Source: Virgibacillus sp. MSP4-1 (lineage in GTDB: Bacteria > Bacillota > Bacilli > Bacillales > Alkalibacillaceae). Taken from it: a DNA stretch of 64,000 bases. The notes beneath the pieces are model-generated. The model was not told where the DNA came from and did not search any database. It was given only the letters and a program-made list of their open reading frames with translations. Position 1 is the first letter of the stretch. Each line of letters opens with the position of its first letter. The position numbers were made by a program, and so were the translations under genes. Below are positions 45,268 to 54,236 of the stretch, piece after piece. The DNA lies in the NCBI RefSeq assembly GCF_010092505.1, contig NZ_CP048021.1, forward strand, positions 1,302,001 through 1,366,000, in the 5' to 3' direction.

Positions 45268-46185
45268 TCAAACAGGCTCTGCCTTGACCAGATGTTCATC
45301 CAGCTCCTGAGCATTATTAAAGTTCTTTACGCGATCGACTTGCTTTTTCCGTATGTCAAATTGGCGCTTTGCATACTTTCTCATCGCATCAGAGTCAAAA
45401 TCCAGCGATGAATTGGTCCAATCCTGGGCCATTTGGACATCATATAAGGATGTGAGATATTCGACAACTCCATATGCATCCGGCCATAATTCATCCATAA
45501 AATCATGAAACACTTTTAAATGATTATCATTGCCGGCACATAACCGCTGAATCGTATAAATTCCAAATTGTAGATGTCGTCCTTCATCCTGATTGAGGTA
45601 ATCAATTCCTTGTAAAATTCCGGGCAGTAATTCTGCTTTTTTGAAGATTTCACGGAAGGAGTGGTATCCTGACTCTGCTAAGATGCCTTCAACAACCATA
45701 TTGTAAACCGTTGCTGCACGAATAACAGCTTGAGGTGAGTCATCAACGTTCAAACGTTCCATAGATTCCGGAAGGGCTTCATAGAAAATTCGTTTGTAGC
45801 TGTCACTATGGAAAACAGACAGCTCCATCTCACCTACTCCAATATAACTTTGCCATCTGGAAAACATTTCAGTATGTTTGGCCTCATCAAACATAAATGT
45901 GGTTAAAAACATGGTATCCTCCAGTCGCCCCTGTCTGGCCATGGCATATACCATCGGGAGGATATCCAGTGTAACGGCTTCCTCACCTGCAGAAAAGGAA
46001 GCAACAAGCGGCATAGATGTTATTTTTTCATCTTCCGTCATACTTTCAAAATCGACTTTATCCTGACTGAAATCAATATCTGCCGGGTTCCATTTCCCAT
46101 TCTTTTTAGCTTTCTCATAAAGTCTGTACATTGGGGAATTCCAATTTAATTCTCCATCAACCGTTTGAAAGGATTCATGTGCCAC
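45268..46185 (-). CDS. R2-like ligand-binding oxidase (R2lox, Mn/Fe)
   Basis: Ferritin-like oxidase related to ribonucleotide reductase R2 but with a fatty-acid tunnel instead of a radical Tyr path. At 305 residues it aligns with the Geobacillus R2lox with an offset of one: metal ligands Glu68, Glu101, His104, Glu166, Glu201, His204 are all present, as are Val71 and Tyr161, the pair that forms the Tyr-Val ether crosslink. Often misnamed ribonucleotide reductase beta; no NrdA or NrdI is near. The start is GTG behind GAGGGGGC. Its place between an SCP2 protein and an acyl-CoA synthetase supports a lipid substrate. Confidence 0.9.
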   Translation of the reverse strand: MAHESFQTVDGELNWNSPMYRLYEKAKKNGKWNPADIDFSQDKVDFESMTEDEKITSMPLVASFSAGEEAVTLDILPMVYAMARQGRLEDTMFLTTFMFDEAKHTEMFSRWQSYIGVGEMELSVFHSDSYKRIFYEALPESMERLNVDDSPQAVIRAATVYNMVVEGILAESGYHSFREIFKKAELLPGILQGIDYLNQDEGRHLQFGIYTIQRLCAGNDNHLKVFHDFMDELWPDAYGVVEYLTSLYDVQMAQDWTNSSLDFDSDAMRKYAKRQFDIRKKQVDRVKNFNNAQELDEHLVKAEPV

Positions 46186-46202
46186 AAAAAACGCCCCCTC
46201 TT

Positions 46203-46556
46203 TTAAAATTCAAATGAATTAAGTACGGTTTGCAGTTTAAGTGCGAGACCCATATTCCCTTTAATCTTTAACTTGCCTCCCATAAATGCAGCTGTCGGGT
46301 TTAAGTTGCCAGCAACAAGGTCCCTGAAATTATCCGCTTTTAATGTAAGGGTAACTTGAGGATCCTGCTCTGCACCTTCTACTGCTCGCGGACCATTTTC
46401 ATCAATAATCAACTGATAGGTCCCCTCGTCTTCATCCTTAATATTAAATTGGTACACACCTTCCTTTCCTTTCGTCACCTCTGGATCGGTTTTGACTGCG
46501 GCATCGATAATCTGAAAAACCTCCTGCATGCTTGGTTTTACATAATTTTTAGGCAT
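46203..46556 (-). CDS. SCP2 sterol-binding domain protein (copy 2)
   Basis: A 117-residue stand-alone sterol-carrier-protein-2 domain, a hydrophobic pocket protein for bulky lipids or acyl-CoAs. GGGAGGAATT fixes the start at 46556; the longer open frame upstream lies inside the thiolase gene. The YQFNIKDEDEGTYQLIIDE beta part, LTLKADNFRDLVAGNLNPTAAFMGGKLKIKGNMGLALKLQ helix part and final hydrophobic residues are typical. It lies between the thiolase and R2lox genes. A paralog is at 51.9 kb. Confidence 0.9.
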   Translation of the reverse strand: MPKNYVKPSMQEVFQIIDAAVKTDPEVTKGKEGVYQFNIKDEDEGTYQLIIDENGPRAVEGAEQDPQVTLTLKADNFRDLVAGNLNPTAAFMGGKLKIKGNMGLALKLQTVLNSFEF

Positions 46557-46590
46557 ACTGAATTCCTCCCTGAAATTTATTTGAAATAAA

Positions 46591-47733
46591 TTATAAACGC
46601 TCGATGATGGTGGCTGTTGCCATACCAAATCCAATGCACATGACTTGCAGCCCATATTTTCCACCTGAATCTTCAAGTGAGTGGAGTAACGTTGTAGCAA
46701 TTCGAGCTCCACTTGCACCCAAAGGATGGCCAAGTGCAATTGCACCACCGCGCGGATTAACTTTGCTCATATCCGGTTTAAGTTCTCTTTCCCAGGCTTT
46801 CACAACAGAAGCAAAAGCCTCATTAATCTCAATGACATCCATCTGATCAATGGTTAAGCCTGCTTTATTGAGTACTTTCTTCGTTGCCGGTATAACTCCG
46901 GTAAGCATTATAACAGGATCAACGCCAACAACAGCACGTGCAAGCACCCTGGCTCGCGGTTTCACGCCTAATTCCTCTGCTTTCTCCCGTGACATCAGTA
47001 AAACACCCGATGCTCCGTCACTTATTTGGCTGGAATTCCCCGCTGTTACAACACCGTTATCCGGTTGGAAGGACGGTGTTAATTCCGCCAGCTTTTGCAA
47101 TGACGTATCGGTCCGAATCCCCTCATCTCTATCAAAATTTTCCTTACCTTTATCTGTCTTCACTTCTAAAGGCAGTATTTCCCGGTCAAATTTTCCTTCC
47201 TCTGTTGCTTTTGCAGCTTTTTCATGACTTTGAAGTGAGAATTCATCCAGTTCTTCTCTCGGGATCTGCCATTGCTGGGCAATCATTTCAGCAGAAAAAC
47301 CTTGAGGGACTACATTATACTGGTTAATCAGATCATCACTGAATCCTCCCATATCACTACCCATGGGAACTCGCGACATATTTTCCACTCCACAGGCTAT
47401 GGTTATATCTGTATCACCAGCCAATATGGATTGCGCGGCATTATGAATCGCCTGCTGACTGGATCCACACATTCGATTCAGCGAAAATGCTGGTACATCT
47501 ACCGGAAAACCAGCGGCAAGCACCGCCATACGGCCAATATTTCCTCCCTGTTCATCCGTCATCGTTACACAGCCTGTAACCACATCTTCAACATCTCCTG
47601 CATTCACACCATTTCGATTGACCAGTTCTTTCAATACCGGAGTCAGTAAATCAACCGGATGGGTTTGAGATAAAGATCCATTTTTTCTGCCCGTTGCTGT
47701 CCGGACAGCATCAACAATTACGGCTTCACGCAT
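46591..47733 (-). CDS. Acetyl-CoA C-acyltransferase (thiolase)
   Basis: 380-residue thiolase for the last step of beta-oxidation. Catalytic Cys in RMCGSSQQAIH, His in GHPLGASG and Cys in CIGFGMATATI. It is a divergent paralog of the enzyme at 19.8 kb, with clearly different flanking residues. AGGAGG precedes the ATG. It is in one series with the SDR, hydratase and dehydrogenases upstream, giving a full beta-oxidation set. Confidence 0.94.
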   Translation of the reverse strand: MREAVIVDAVRTATGRKNGSLSQTHPVDLLTPVLKELVNRNGVNAGDVEDVVTGCVTMTDEQGGNIGRMAVLAAGFPVDVPAFSLNRMCGSSQQAIHNAAQSILAGDTDITIACGVENMSRVPMGSDMGGFSDDLINQYNVVPQGFSAEMIAQQWQIPREELDEFSLQSHEKAAKATEEGKFDREILPLEVKTDKGKENFDRDEGIRTDTSLQKLAELTPSFQPDNGVVTAGNSSQISDGASGVLLMSREKAEELGVKPRARVLARAVVGVDPVIMLTGVIPATKKVLNKAGLTIDQMDVIEINEAFASVVKAWERELKPDMSKVNPRGGAIALGHPLGASGARIATTLLHSLEDSGGKYGLQVMCIGFGMATATIIERL

Positions 47734-47760
47734 TGCTAAAACCTCCTTTCTGTAAAATTT

Positions 47761-48603
47761 TTAAAAGGTAAACAGCTCGATACCTCCTGACACATTCAAG
47801 CCAACTCCTGTAATATAGTTGGCTTTATCTGAAGCCAAAAACGTGATGGCATTCGCAATATCTTCCGGTTCGCCTGGACGTTTAAAGGCCGTACGATTAA
47901 TCATCCGTTCATTCATTTTTGGATTCGCCATATGAAAAGCCTCTGTACCAATAATTCCCGGAACGATCGCATTTACGTTAATTCCATACCTTGCTCCCTC
48001 CAGGGCCATTGATTTTGTAAAACTCAGAAGACCTCCTTTTGTGGCGGAATAGCTGGCCTGACCAAAGCCTCCTAATGTACCTGCAACAGAGGACATGTTA
48101 ATAACTTTTCCACTTCCCTGTTCTTTCATATATGGCCAAACTGTCTTCGTACAATTATAAGCCCCGGTTAAGTTCACACTTAAATCCCGCTCCCAGAAAT
48201 CGTCATTCTGATCCTCAATCTGGGAAACATGATCCAAAGTACCCGCATTATTAACTAAAATGTCAATACGGCCAAATTCATCTTTAATTTTTTCAAATAC
48301 TTCCTTTACTTGTTCTTTATCTGTAACATCCATTTTGATGGCAAAAGATCTTCTCCCCATCTCCTGAATTTCTTTTGCCGTTTTATCTGCATACATGACC
48401 TTTGTACTCTGCATTACCTGTGCAATTGGACCATATTTTTCAGCTTCCTGCTCGTTCTCTTCATCCGTTTCAATCAGGATATCTGTGATGACAACATCAG
48501 CTCCTGCTTCTGCGAGAGCCAGGGCATCTGCCCGCCCTAAGCCGCGTGAAGCTCCTGTCACGACTGCTACTTTTCCTTTTAACAATTCATTCCATGATGA
48601 CAT
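47761..48603 (-). CDS. Short-chain dehydrogenase, likely 3-hydroxyacyl-CoA dehydrogenase
   Basis: NAD(P)-dependent classical SDR of 280 residues. The cofactor loop is GASRGLGRADALALAE, the NNAG motif is present, and the Ser-Tyr-Lys catalytic set is in MSSVAGTLGGFGQASYSATKGG. It is about 30 residues longer than FabG because of an insertion after the second strand (ETDEENEQEAEKYG...), a form seen in hydroxyacyl-CoA dehydrogenases such as the HSD17B4 N-domain. Operon position between hydratase and thiolase fits this step. Confidence 0.85.
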   Translation of the reverse strand: MSSWNELLKGKVAVVTGASRGLGRADALALAEAGADVVITDILIETDEENEQEAEKYGPIAQVMQSTKVMYADKTAKEIQEMGRRSFAIKMDVTDKEQVKEVFEKIKDEFGRIDILVNNAGTLDHVSQIEDQNDDFWERDLSVNLTGAYNCTKTVWPYMKEQGSGKVINMSSVAGTLGGFGQASYSATKGGLLSFTKSMALEGARYGINVNAIVPGIIGTEAFHMANPKMNERMINRTAFKRPGEPEDIANAITFLASDKANYITGVGLNVSGGIELFTF

Positions 48604-48686
48604 GATTCCTCCACCTCTTCTTTCTCTATTTAATGTGATTTTTGAGCCTAAGTGGTTGTCGGCACTTCAGTGTCCTTCTGCGGCTC

Positions 48687-49475
48687 CTAAACAAATTGTG
48701 GTTTTTCTTTTTGGAAGAATGCTGCAAGGCCTATTCCTGGTTCTTCCGTTAAAAAGGTATCGGCGAAAGCTTTTGCTTCCACTTCCAGCCCTTTTTCAAC
48801 CGGTCCATCTGCTGCATTCATGGCCCGCTTAGCAAGCCCCATTGCATGGATAGCACCTTCTGCAAGTGTTTCTGCAAAAGCTTGGGTTTCAGCTTCCAGC
48901 TTTTCCGGATCCACCGCACGAGTAATCAGGCCAACGTCCACAGCTTCCTCTGCTTCTAATTGTTTTGCAGTAAAAATTAACTCGGTCGCTTTGGCCCGGC
49001 CCAGAAGCTGAACCATTCGTTGAGTTCCCCCGGCTCCAGGAATAATTCCCAAAGAAACCTCTGTTAAACCAATTCTGCCTTTCCCCATCATTCGAAAATC
49101 ACAGGCCATGGCCAGTTCACAGCCGCCTCCTAAAGCATGACCATTAATGGCCGCAATGACGGGTTTTGGCATGGATGCAATACGATGAAAACAAGCCTGC
49201 ATACGTGCACTTTGCTTTTCTATCGCATTTTCCTCTTCAGCGAAATCACCGCTATTTTGAATCATTCCTTTCAGATCTGCTCCAGCCAAAAAGATTTTCT
49301 CATGGCGGGAAGTAAGGACGACCACTCGAACCGATTCATCGTTTGTTAACTCTTCCACCACTGCATCAAGGTCCTGCATTAATCCCTCACCTATTGCATT
49401 GACTGGGGGATTGTCTATGGTTACCCAAGTCACTCCTTTATCCCGTTTTTCGATTTCAATGGTTTGATAGGACAT
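48687..49475 (-). CDS. Enoyl-CoA hydratase (crotonase family)
   Basis: 262-residue crotonase. Start at 49475 after AAGGAGGAATT. The oxyanion hole residues lie in FLAGADLKGM and GGGCELAMACDFRM; the catalytic Glu region LTEVSLGIIPGAGGTQRM is intact. It hydrates the enoyl-CoA from the dehydrogenases encoded upstream. The stereochemistry is not evident. Confidence 0.92.
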   Translation of the reverse strand: MSYQTIEIEKRDKGVTWVTIDNPPVNAIGEGLMQDLDAVVEELTNDESVRVVVLTSRHEKIFLAGADLKGMIQNSGDFAEEENAIEKQSARMQACFHRIASMPKPVIAAINGHALGGGCELAMACDFRMMGKGRIGLTEVSLGIIPGAGGTQRMVQLLGRAKATELIFTAKQLEAEEAVDVGLITRAVDPEKLEAETQAFAETLAEGAIHAMGLAKRAMNAADGPVEKGLEVEAKAFADTFLTEEPGIGLAAFFQKEKPQFV

Positions 49476-49499
49476 ATAATTCCTCCTTAGCAACTGTTA

Positions 49500-50702
49500 T
49501 TAAACCCGAATTTCATATGGTGCATATTGTCTGCGTGCGACAACTAAATGCTGAATCTGGTTTGTTCCTTCAAAAATGTCAAAAATCTTTACATCCCGGT
49601 AAAGTTTTTCAACCAGATGATGATTTAATCCGGTTGGGCCTAAAATCTCCAGACATTTAGAGCATACGTCTAATGAAATTTGTCCCGAATAAGCTTTGCA
49701 CATCGCTGCTTCTTTTGCATTCGGTAGTCCCTGATCGGCTTTCCAGGCAGCTTCCCATGTCAGAAGCCGGGCTGCCGCAATATCCTGCTCAGCTTCCGCC
49801 AATGTTTCCGAAGCCATACGGAACATCTCTCCGCTTTTTGGATATTCCCGTCTAACAAAATCAAGGGTATATTCATAGGCTGCACGTGCAATTCCAATGG
49901 CCATGGAAGCAACAATGGGCCTTGTGCTGTCAAACGTTTTCATCGCCACCTGGAATCCGGACGGTTTGCTGCCACTGGCTTCATAAAGCTCCTCTCCTCC
50001 AAGAAGATTTTCATCGGGGACAAAGCAGTCTTCAAAGAGAAGCTCAGCTGTTTCGTTTGCTCGCAGACCCATTTTTTTCACCAGCTTTGTACAGCTGTAT
50101 CCTGGTGTACCTTTTTCAACGACAAATGCACGCTGACCAGCACGGCCCAATGAAGGATCCACTGTAGCAAACACCACTACCCAGGAAGCGCGACCGCCGT
50201 TTGTAATAAATATTTTCTGTCCGTTAAGTATATAACCCCCATCAACCTTTCTCGCTGTTGTTTTTACTCCTGATGCATCCGAACCTGCCTCAGGCTCTGT
50301 TAATGCATAGGCCCCCCACCGTGGTTTATCCTTTGTAAAAATCGATAAGAAGCGTTCCTGCTGTTCCGGGGTCCCGCTGCTTTGAACTGGTGGTCCGCCA
50401 AGCCCTGCTCCTGGTAAAGATAATGTGATGGCAGGATCGCCCCAGGCCATCTCCTCGGTAGCAAGAACTCCCATCCGATTTCCTTCCCGCTCCTTTTTAT
50501 CCTTTCTATCGGACTTTCCTCCACCACCAAATGAGGAGGTATTCAGGTGTATGCCCATTTTGTTTACATTATCCAGCCACTCATCCGGAACCCTTCCTAA
50601 TTTATCCGCCTCCATGGCGATCGGACGAATTTCATTTTTTGCAAACCAGTGAGTCATTTCTTTAATTTGTTTTTGCTGTTCTGATAGTTCAAATGAAATC
50701 AC
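49500..50702 (-). CDS. Acyl-CoA dehydrogenase, catalytic partner
   Basis: 400-residue FAD-dependent acyl-CoA dehydrogenase. It shows YALTEPEAGSDASG, LNGQKIFITNGG, the ILGPTGLNHH region and the C-terminal FEGTNQIQHLVVARR, whose Glu is the catalytic base position of medium-chain enzymes. The GTG start overlaps the stop of the upstream dehydrogenase by four bases (GTGA), so the two are translationally coupled. Together they look like a heteromeric pair with this gene supplying the active site. Confidence 0.92.
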   Translation of the reverse strand: MISFELSEQQKQIKEMTHWFAKNEIRPIAMEADKLGRVPDEWLDNVNKMGIHLNTSSFGGGGKSDRKDKKEREGNRMGVLATEEMAWGDPAITLSLPGAGLGGPPVQSSGTPEQQERFLSIFTKDKPRWGAYALTEPEAGSDASGVKTTARKVDGGYILNGQKIFITNGGRASWVVVFATVDPSLGRAGQRAFVVEKGTPGYSCTKLVKKMGLRANETAELLFEDCFVPDENLLGGEELYEASGSKPSGFQVAMKTFDSTRPIVASMAIGIARAAYEYTLDFVRREYPKSGEMFRMASETLAEAEQDIAAARLLTWEAAWKADQGLPNAKEAAMCKAYSGQISLDVCSKCLEILGPTGLNHHLVEKLYRDVKIFDIFEGTNQIQHLVVARRQYAPYEIRV

Positions 50703-51838
50703 GACATGGCTGCCTCCTTTTCTCCCTTTATTAGTTGTTCTCCCCTCTTGGTGAGCATTTGTTTTTCGCGACCGTATAAGGCCACTTGTGCCTGGGCATC
50801 ACGCATCCATTTTTCCACCGGATATTCCTGAACATATCCATGTCCCCCAAGCAGTTGAACAGCCGAATCGGTCACAAAACGAAGAGATCTGTGAGCTCGA
50901 TAAAGCGCACGTAAACTGTAGCCGTCAGCACTCTCGTCCTCTTCATCTGCTTTTAATGCGGCCTCCCATACGAGATGATTGGCTGCTCTTGTCTCCATCG
51001 CCATTTCAGCTACACGGAATGAGACCCCCTGGAACTTGGCTATTTCTTTTCCAAATGCTTTTCTGCCCGCGGTATACTCTGTTGCATAATCGAGAGCTGC
51101 CTCCATGAGCCCCACTTCTTTAGCTGCCTGTAAGATTCGGATTCTCGTTCGTCCCGCTTTTATTAGCTTTTCCGCTTCCTCTCCTTTTGCCAGTACATGG
51201 TCTGAGGAAACACGAACATTCTGAAATTTTATTTTAGCAAGTCCGGAAGCAAGCAGACCTAACCGGTAGTCCCCTTCTTCTGCCATCCATGGGTGTTCCT
51301 GTTTATTCAACCATAAAAGAACAGATTCTCCTCCTGAATCTTTGGCACCTATCAGTACATAGTCAGCAAATTGTGCTGATCGCACTGGTTCGGACGTTCC
51401 ATTAAGAAGATACTCTGTTCCTTCATTGCCTGCGTTTAAATTTGAGAATAATTGATGTTCAAGATCTAAAAATGAAACGGCAGCACCTTCCTCGACAATT
51501 GTCTTTTTAAAGGATTCAAGAACGGGGTGATCCGGTATTAAACGGATAAAAGAAGCAGCATCTCCTGCGTCAGACAGACCTTGAACAGTATCCAGATCTC
51601 CATAGGCCAGCGCCTGCCAAATTTGCACCTGAGAAATCAATGGCAACTCTAAACCTTCCCAATTTTCAGTTAATTCAAGGGATAAAAGTCCCAGTTCCCG
51701 TATTTCCTGAACTAATTTCTGATTCACCTTACCGTTTTGCTCAATCTCTCTGGCCACTGGACGGATTTTTTCTTTAGCAAGTCCTCGAGCCACATCCACG
51801 AATGATTCTTCATCTTCATTAGGACGAAATGAGATCAC
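50699..51838 (-). CDS. Acyl-CoA dehydrogenase-like, catalytic motif lost
   Basis: 379-residue acyl-CoA dehydrogenase homolog. It has the family's helical N-domain, middle beta domain and C-terminal LLGGHGYVQEYPVEKWMRDA. Where the catalytic partner has FEGTNQIQ, it reads LYGREKQM, so the Glu base is replaced by Tyr. The middle-domain flavin motifs are also weak. This pattern is known from alpha2beta2 acyl-CoA dehydrogenases of steroid degraders, where one subunit is inactive. GTG start after AAAAGGAGG. Confidence 0.88.
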   Translation of the reverse strand: MISFRPNEDEESFVDVARGLAKEKIRPVAREIEQNGKVNQKLVQEIRELGLLSLELTENWEGLELPLISQVQIWQALAYGDLDTVQGLSDAGDAASFIRLIPDHPVLESFKKTIVEEGAAVSFLDLEHQLFSNLNAGNEGTEYLLNGTSEPVRSAQFADYVLIGAKDSGGESVLLWLNKQEHPWMAEEGDYRLGLLASGLAKIKFQNVRVSSDHVLAKGEEAEKLIKAGRTRIRILQAAKEVGLMEAALDYATEYTAGRKAFGKEIAKFQGVSFRVAEMAMETRAANHLVWEAALKADEEDESADGYSLRALYRAHRSLRFVTDSAVQLLGGHGYVQEYPVEKWMRDAQAQVALYGREKQMLTKRGEQLIKGEKEAAMS

Positions 51839-51873
51839 GTCTGTTCCTCCTTTTAAGTTTCAGAGCTTTTTTT

Positions 51874-51901
51874 ACCAGCGAGGAATAACTTCCTCACTGG
51901 C
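51874..51901 (-). other. Strong intercistronic hairpin after SCP2 gene
   Basis: Minus-strand CCAGUGAGGAA pairs fully with UUCCUCGCUGG around GUUA. An A-run, not a U-run, follows, so it is not a normal terminator; it may stabilise the SCP2 message. Confidence 0.5.
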
Positions 51902-51910
51902 ATAGATTTA

Positions 51911-52249
51911 TTATTTAGATGCTGCTTTATAGGACGATAGAATATCCTGAAGTTTCAGGGCAAGCCCCATATTTCCTTTGATTTTCAGCCTTCCACTCAT
52001 AAAGGCCTGTGTGCCATTTAAATTGCCTTCAGACAGCGCTTTAAAATCATCCGTATTCATTTTAAGAGTACAATCAGCCTCTTCATCCGTTCCCTGTTTT
52101 GCATAGCTGTCATCCCCACGCAAAACAAGTTGATAAGGTTCTTCACCCTCCAGGTCAAATTGATAAACGGCATTGACTCCTTCTACATAACTTGGATCCT
52201 CTTTTAAAGCTGTGTTAATTTCCTCAAATATTCCTTTTACTTCTGACAT
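51911..52249 (-). CDS. SCP2 sterol-binding domain protein (copy 1)
   Basis: 112-residue single-domain SCP2 protein, likely an intracellular lipid or acyl-CoA carrier. YQFDLEGEEPYQLVLRGDD, LKMNTDDFKALSEGNLNGTQAFMSGRLKIKGNMGLALKLQ and the hydrophobic C-terminal helix match the family and the second copy at 46.2 kb. AGGGAGGAAT lies upstream. It is the first gene of the lipid series, with a cre-like site before it and a hairpin after it. Confidence 0.9.
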   Translation of the reverse strand: MSEVKGIFEEINTALKEDPSYVEGVNAVYQFDLEGEEPYQLVLRGDDSYAKQGTDEEADCTLKMNTDDFKALSEGNLNGTQAFMSGRLKIKGNMGLALKLQDILSSYKAASK

Positions 52250-52291
52250 TTAGTCATTCCTCCCTAAAATTCTTATCTGAATCTATATTCA

Positions 52292-52305
52292 TAATAACGC
52301 TTTCA
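52292..52305. promoter_or_regulatory. Candidate cre site before the lipid-catabolism series
   Basis: Minus strand TGAAAGCGTTATTA differs from the CcpA cre consensus at one position. It lies about 45 bases before the SCP2 start, where it would act as a roadblock. Confidence 0.4.
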
Positions 52306-52433
52306 TAACCGTTAAAATATTCCGAAAATAATAGGTTGTTTTAACTTTTCCAAACCAACTAACCCGATTAATGTATGTCAAAATGGTTATGTGTTTGCTT
52401 TTTATCAGTCGAATTCCCACGTCTGTTCTTTCA

Positions 52434-53162
52434 CTATTCAGAGTAACAGGACCTGATGAAATTAAGTCTTGAAAATAGACCGAATGTGACAAGCTCCAAT
52501 CGTACTTTACGAGGAAAAATCCTTTTTACAATTTCACGGTCTTTATATCCTAACTGATGTAAACGAACAACTTCCTTCCTGGTACTTTCCAGATATTTCA
52601 GTTTTTCTGCAATCATTTCCCGACCATTAGGAATCAAACCTTCATGTCCTCCATATAAAGAAGTAAAATCAAGCTTCTTCAACTCCTTCAATGAACATAT
52701 ATAAGAGGAAACCGATTCATTCTTTAAAAATACTTTTGGATAAGGAGTAATGTACATATCCCCCGAAAAGAGCCATCCCCGGTCAGGCTCAAGCAGACAC
52801 ACATGATCAGGTGTATGAGCAGGTGTGGGTATCGTAATAAATTGGTGATTGGGGGTTTGAATCTCCCCGGTATAGATCTCTGTATCCACGGAGAGATTCG
52901 TTCTTTCGTGGGCAAATATCCTCGGGGACAGTTGTTCATCCAGCCAGGATACCATTCCCGTGTGGTCATCATGATGATGGGTGAGAGCGACTGTCTGTAT
53001 ATCCAATGACTGATATATACGGGATAGTTTACGCTTTTGAATTTTCGGTCCTGTGTCAATTAATAAACCATCCACAAAATAACAGTATACGGACATTTTC
53101 CGAAAGAAAGGATGTACAGGAATTTTAATGCTGCATAAGTCCTTGTCTTTAACAACCTTCAT
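52434..53162 (-). CDS. Metallo-beta-lactamase fold hydrolase
   Basis: Di-metal hydrolase of about 242 residues. The metal motif HHHDDH occurs in LTHHHDDHTGM, followed by an Asp/His set around PTPAHTPDHVC and FSGDMYI, then a C-terminal helical extension. GGGGTGG precedes the ATG at 53162; an ATG five codons earlier is possible. The general glyoxalase II/RNase Z-like branch is clear; the substrate is not. It lies between spo0A and the lipid genes, on the same strand, and may be a thioesterase-like enzyme for acyl-CoA, which is only a guess. Confidence 0.82.
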   Translation of the reverse strand: MKVVKDKDLCSIKIPVHPFFRKMSVYCYFVDGLLIDTGPKIQKRKLSRIYQSLDIQTVALTHHHDDHTGMVSWLDEQLSPRIFAHERTNLSVDTEIYTGEIQTPNHQFITIPTPAHTPDHVCLLEPDRGWLFSGDMYITPYPKVFLKNESVSSYICSLKELKKLDFTSLYGGHEGLIPNGREMIAEKLKYLESTRKEVVRLHQLGYKDREIVKRIFPRKVRLELVTFGLFSRLNFIRSCYSE

Positions 53163-53267
53163 AAATTGCCACCCCATATAATCGTCTTTAGGAATATTAA
53201 ATAATCTTTATCCTGCAAATGCTATCCCTATTTGTATAGGTTGATTATACGTTAATTTCGTTGAACA

Positions 53268-53298
53268 TAAAAAAACCATCATGGAAGATGGTTTTTTT
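53268..53298 (-). terminator. Terminator of spo0A
   Basis: AAAAAACCATC and GATGGTTTTTTT form a symmetric hairpin (53269-53298) between spo0A and the hydrolase gene, with U-run on either strand. Confidence 0.88.
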
Positions 53299-53324
53299 AT
53301 GAAAGAATTATTGTGTTTTATGAA

Positions 53325-54116
53325 TCAGGAAACTTTATGCTCTAAGCGCAGGCGATCAGCTACCATGGCAATAAACTCACTGTTGGTAGGCTTTGCTTTG
53401 GACATGTTCACCGTGTAACCGAACAGTTTCGAAATGGAATCAACATTTCCGCGATTCCATGCTACTTCAATCGCATGACGAATAGCTCTTTCCACACGGG
53501 AAGCTGTTGTATTAAACTGCTTAGCTATATCAGGATAAAGTACTTTTGTAATAGAGCCTAATAATTCGATATCATGATAGACCATTGAAATAGCTGTACG
53601 TAAATACATATAGCCTTTTATATGTGCAGGTACGCCAATTTCATGAATAATATTCGTAATACTGGAATCCAGATCTACCCTGTTATTAACAGTTTGTGTC
53701 GTCTGTGACATAGCCGGGTGAGTATTTTTAACAACAGCAGGTCTGCCAGCCACTTGTAAAACCTGCTCTTTTAAATGTTCCAGATCGAAAGGTTTCAGAA
53801 TAAAATAAGATGCTCCCAAATCTACGGCTTTCTTTGTAACCTCTTCCTGTCCAAAGGCGGTAAGCATAATCACTTTTGGCAGCTTTTCATTGTTAAGCTC
53901 CCTCATTTTAGTCAGAACAGCTAAACCATCAACGTGGGGCATAATAATATCTAATATAAGTACGTCAGGCTCCTTATCCTCAATGACTTCCAGGCATTCT
54001 TTACCGTTAAAAGCTGTTCCTATCACATCAATTTCAGTCTGGTCGCTGAAATAATCCTCTAATAATTGAACAAGCTCTCTGTTATCATCTGCTAAACAAA
54101 CATTAACCTTCTCCAC
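53325..54116 (-). CDS. spo0A: Sporulation master regulator Spo0A
   Basis: Response regulator that starts sporulation when phosphorylated. Receiver domain residues 1-120 with acidic Asp10/Asp11, phosphorylated Asp56 (LILDIIMP) and Lys in FILKPFD. A variable linker rich in Thr/Gln follows, then the Spo0A C-terminal DNA-binding domain (about 145-263), including [19 protein letters not shown], the recognition and sigma-A contact region. Length 263 is normal. AGGAGGAAGT precedes the ATG. Its promoter region has a sigma-H-like promoter and two exact 0A boxes. Confidence 0.98.
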   Translation of the reverse strand: MEKVNVCLADDNRELVQLLEDYFSDQTEIDVIGTAFNGKECLEVIEDKEPDVLILDIIMPHVDGLAVLTKMRELNNEKLPKVIMLTAFGQEEVTKKAVDLGASYFILKPFDLEHLKEQVLQVAGRPAVVKNTHPAMSQTTQTVNNRVDLDSSITNIIHEIGVPAHIKGYMYLRTAISMVYHDIELLGSITKVLYPDIAKQFNTTASRVERAIRHAIEVAWNRGNVDSISKLFGYTVNMSKAKPTNSEFIAMVADRLRLEHKVS

Positions 54117-54170
54117 AATACTTCCTCCTCTATAAAAATTACTTCAATTGTCCCTTCCACCTATAACTTA

Positions 54171-54177
54171 TTCGACA
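54171..54177. promoter_or_regulatory. 0A box (TTCGACA) in the spo0A leader
   Basis: TTCGACA (TGTCGAA on the other strand) is an exact Spo0A-binding heptamer, 55 bases before the spo0A start. Confidence 0.65.
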
Positions 54178-54236
54178 CAACCTTTAAAATCCCTTTTTAT
54201 TTGCGAAAAAGTTTTAAAAAGTTGGATTTATATTGA

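Noticed and set aside
45268-46185. Ribonucleotide reductase beta subunit
   Set aside because: The Val-Tyr crosslink pair and length match R2lox, and no alpha subunit or NrdI gene is nearby.
46557-46748. N-terminal extension of the second SCP2 protein
   Set aside because: The extension lies inside the thiolase coding region in another frame; GGGAGG marks the internal ATG as the true start.
51874-51901. Rho-independent terminator after the SCP2 gene
   Set aside because: On the coding strand the stem is followed by an A-run, not a U-run.
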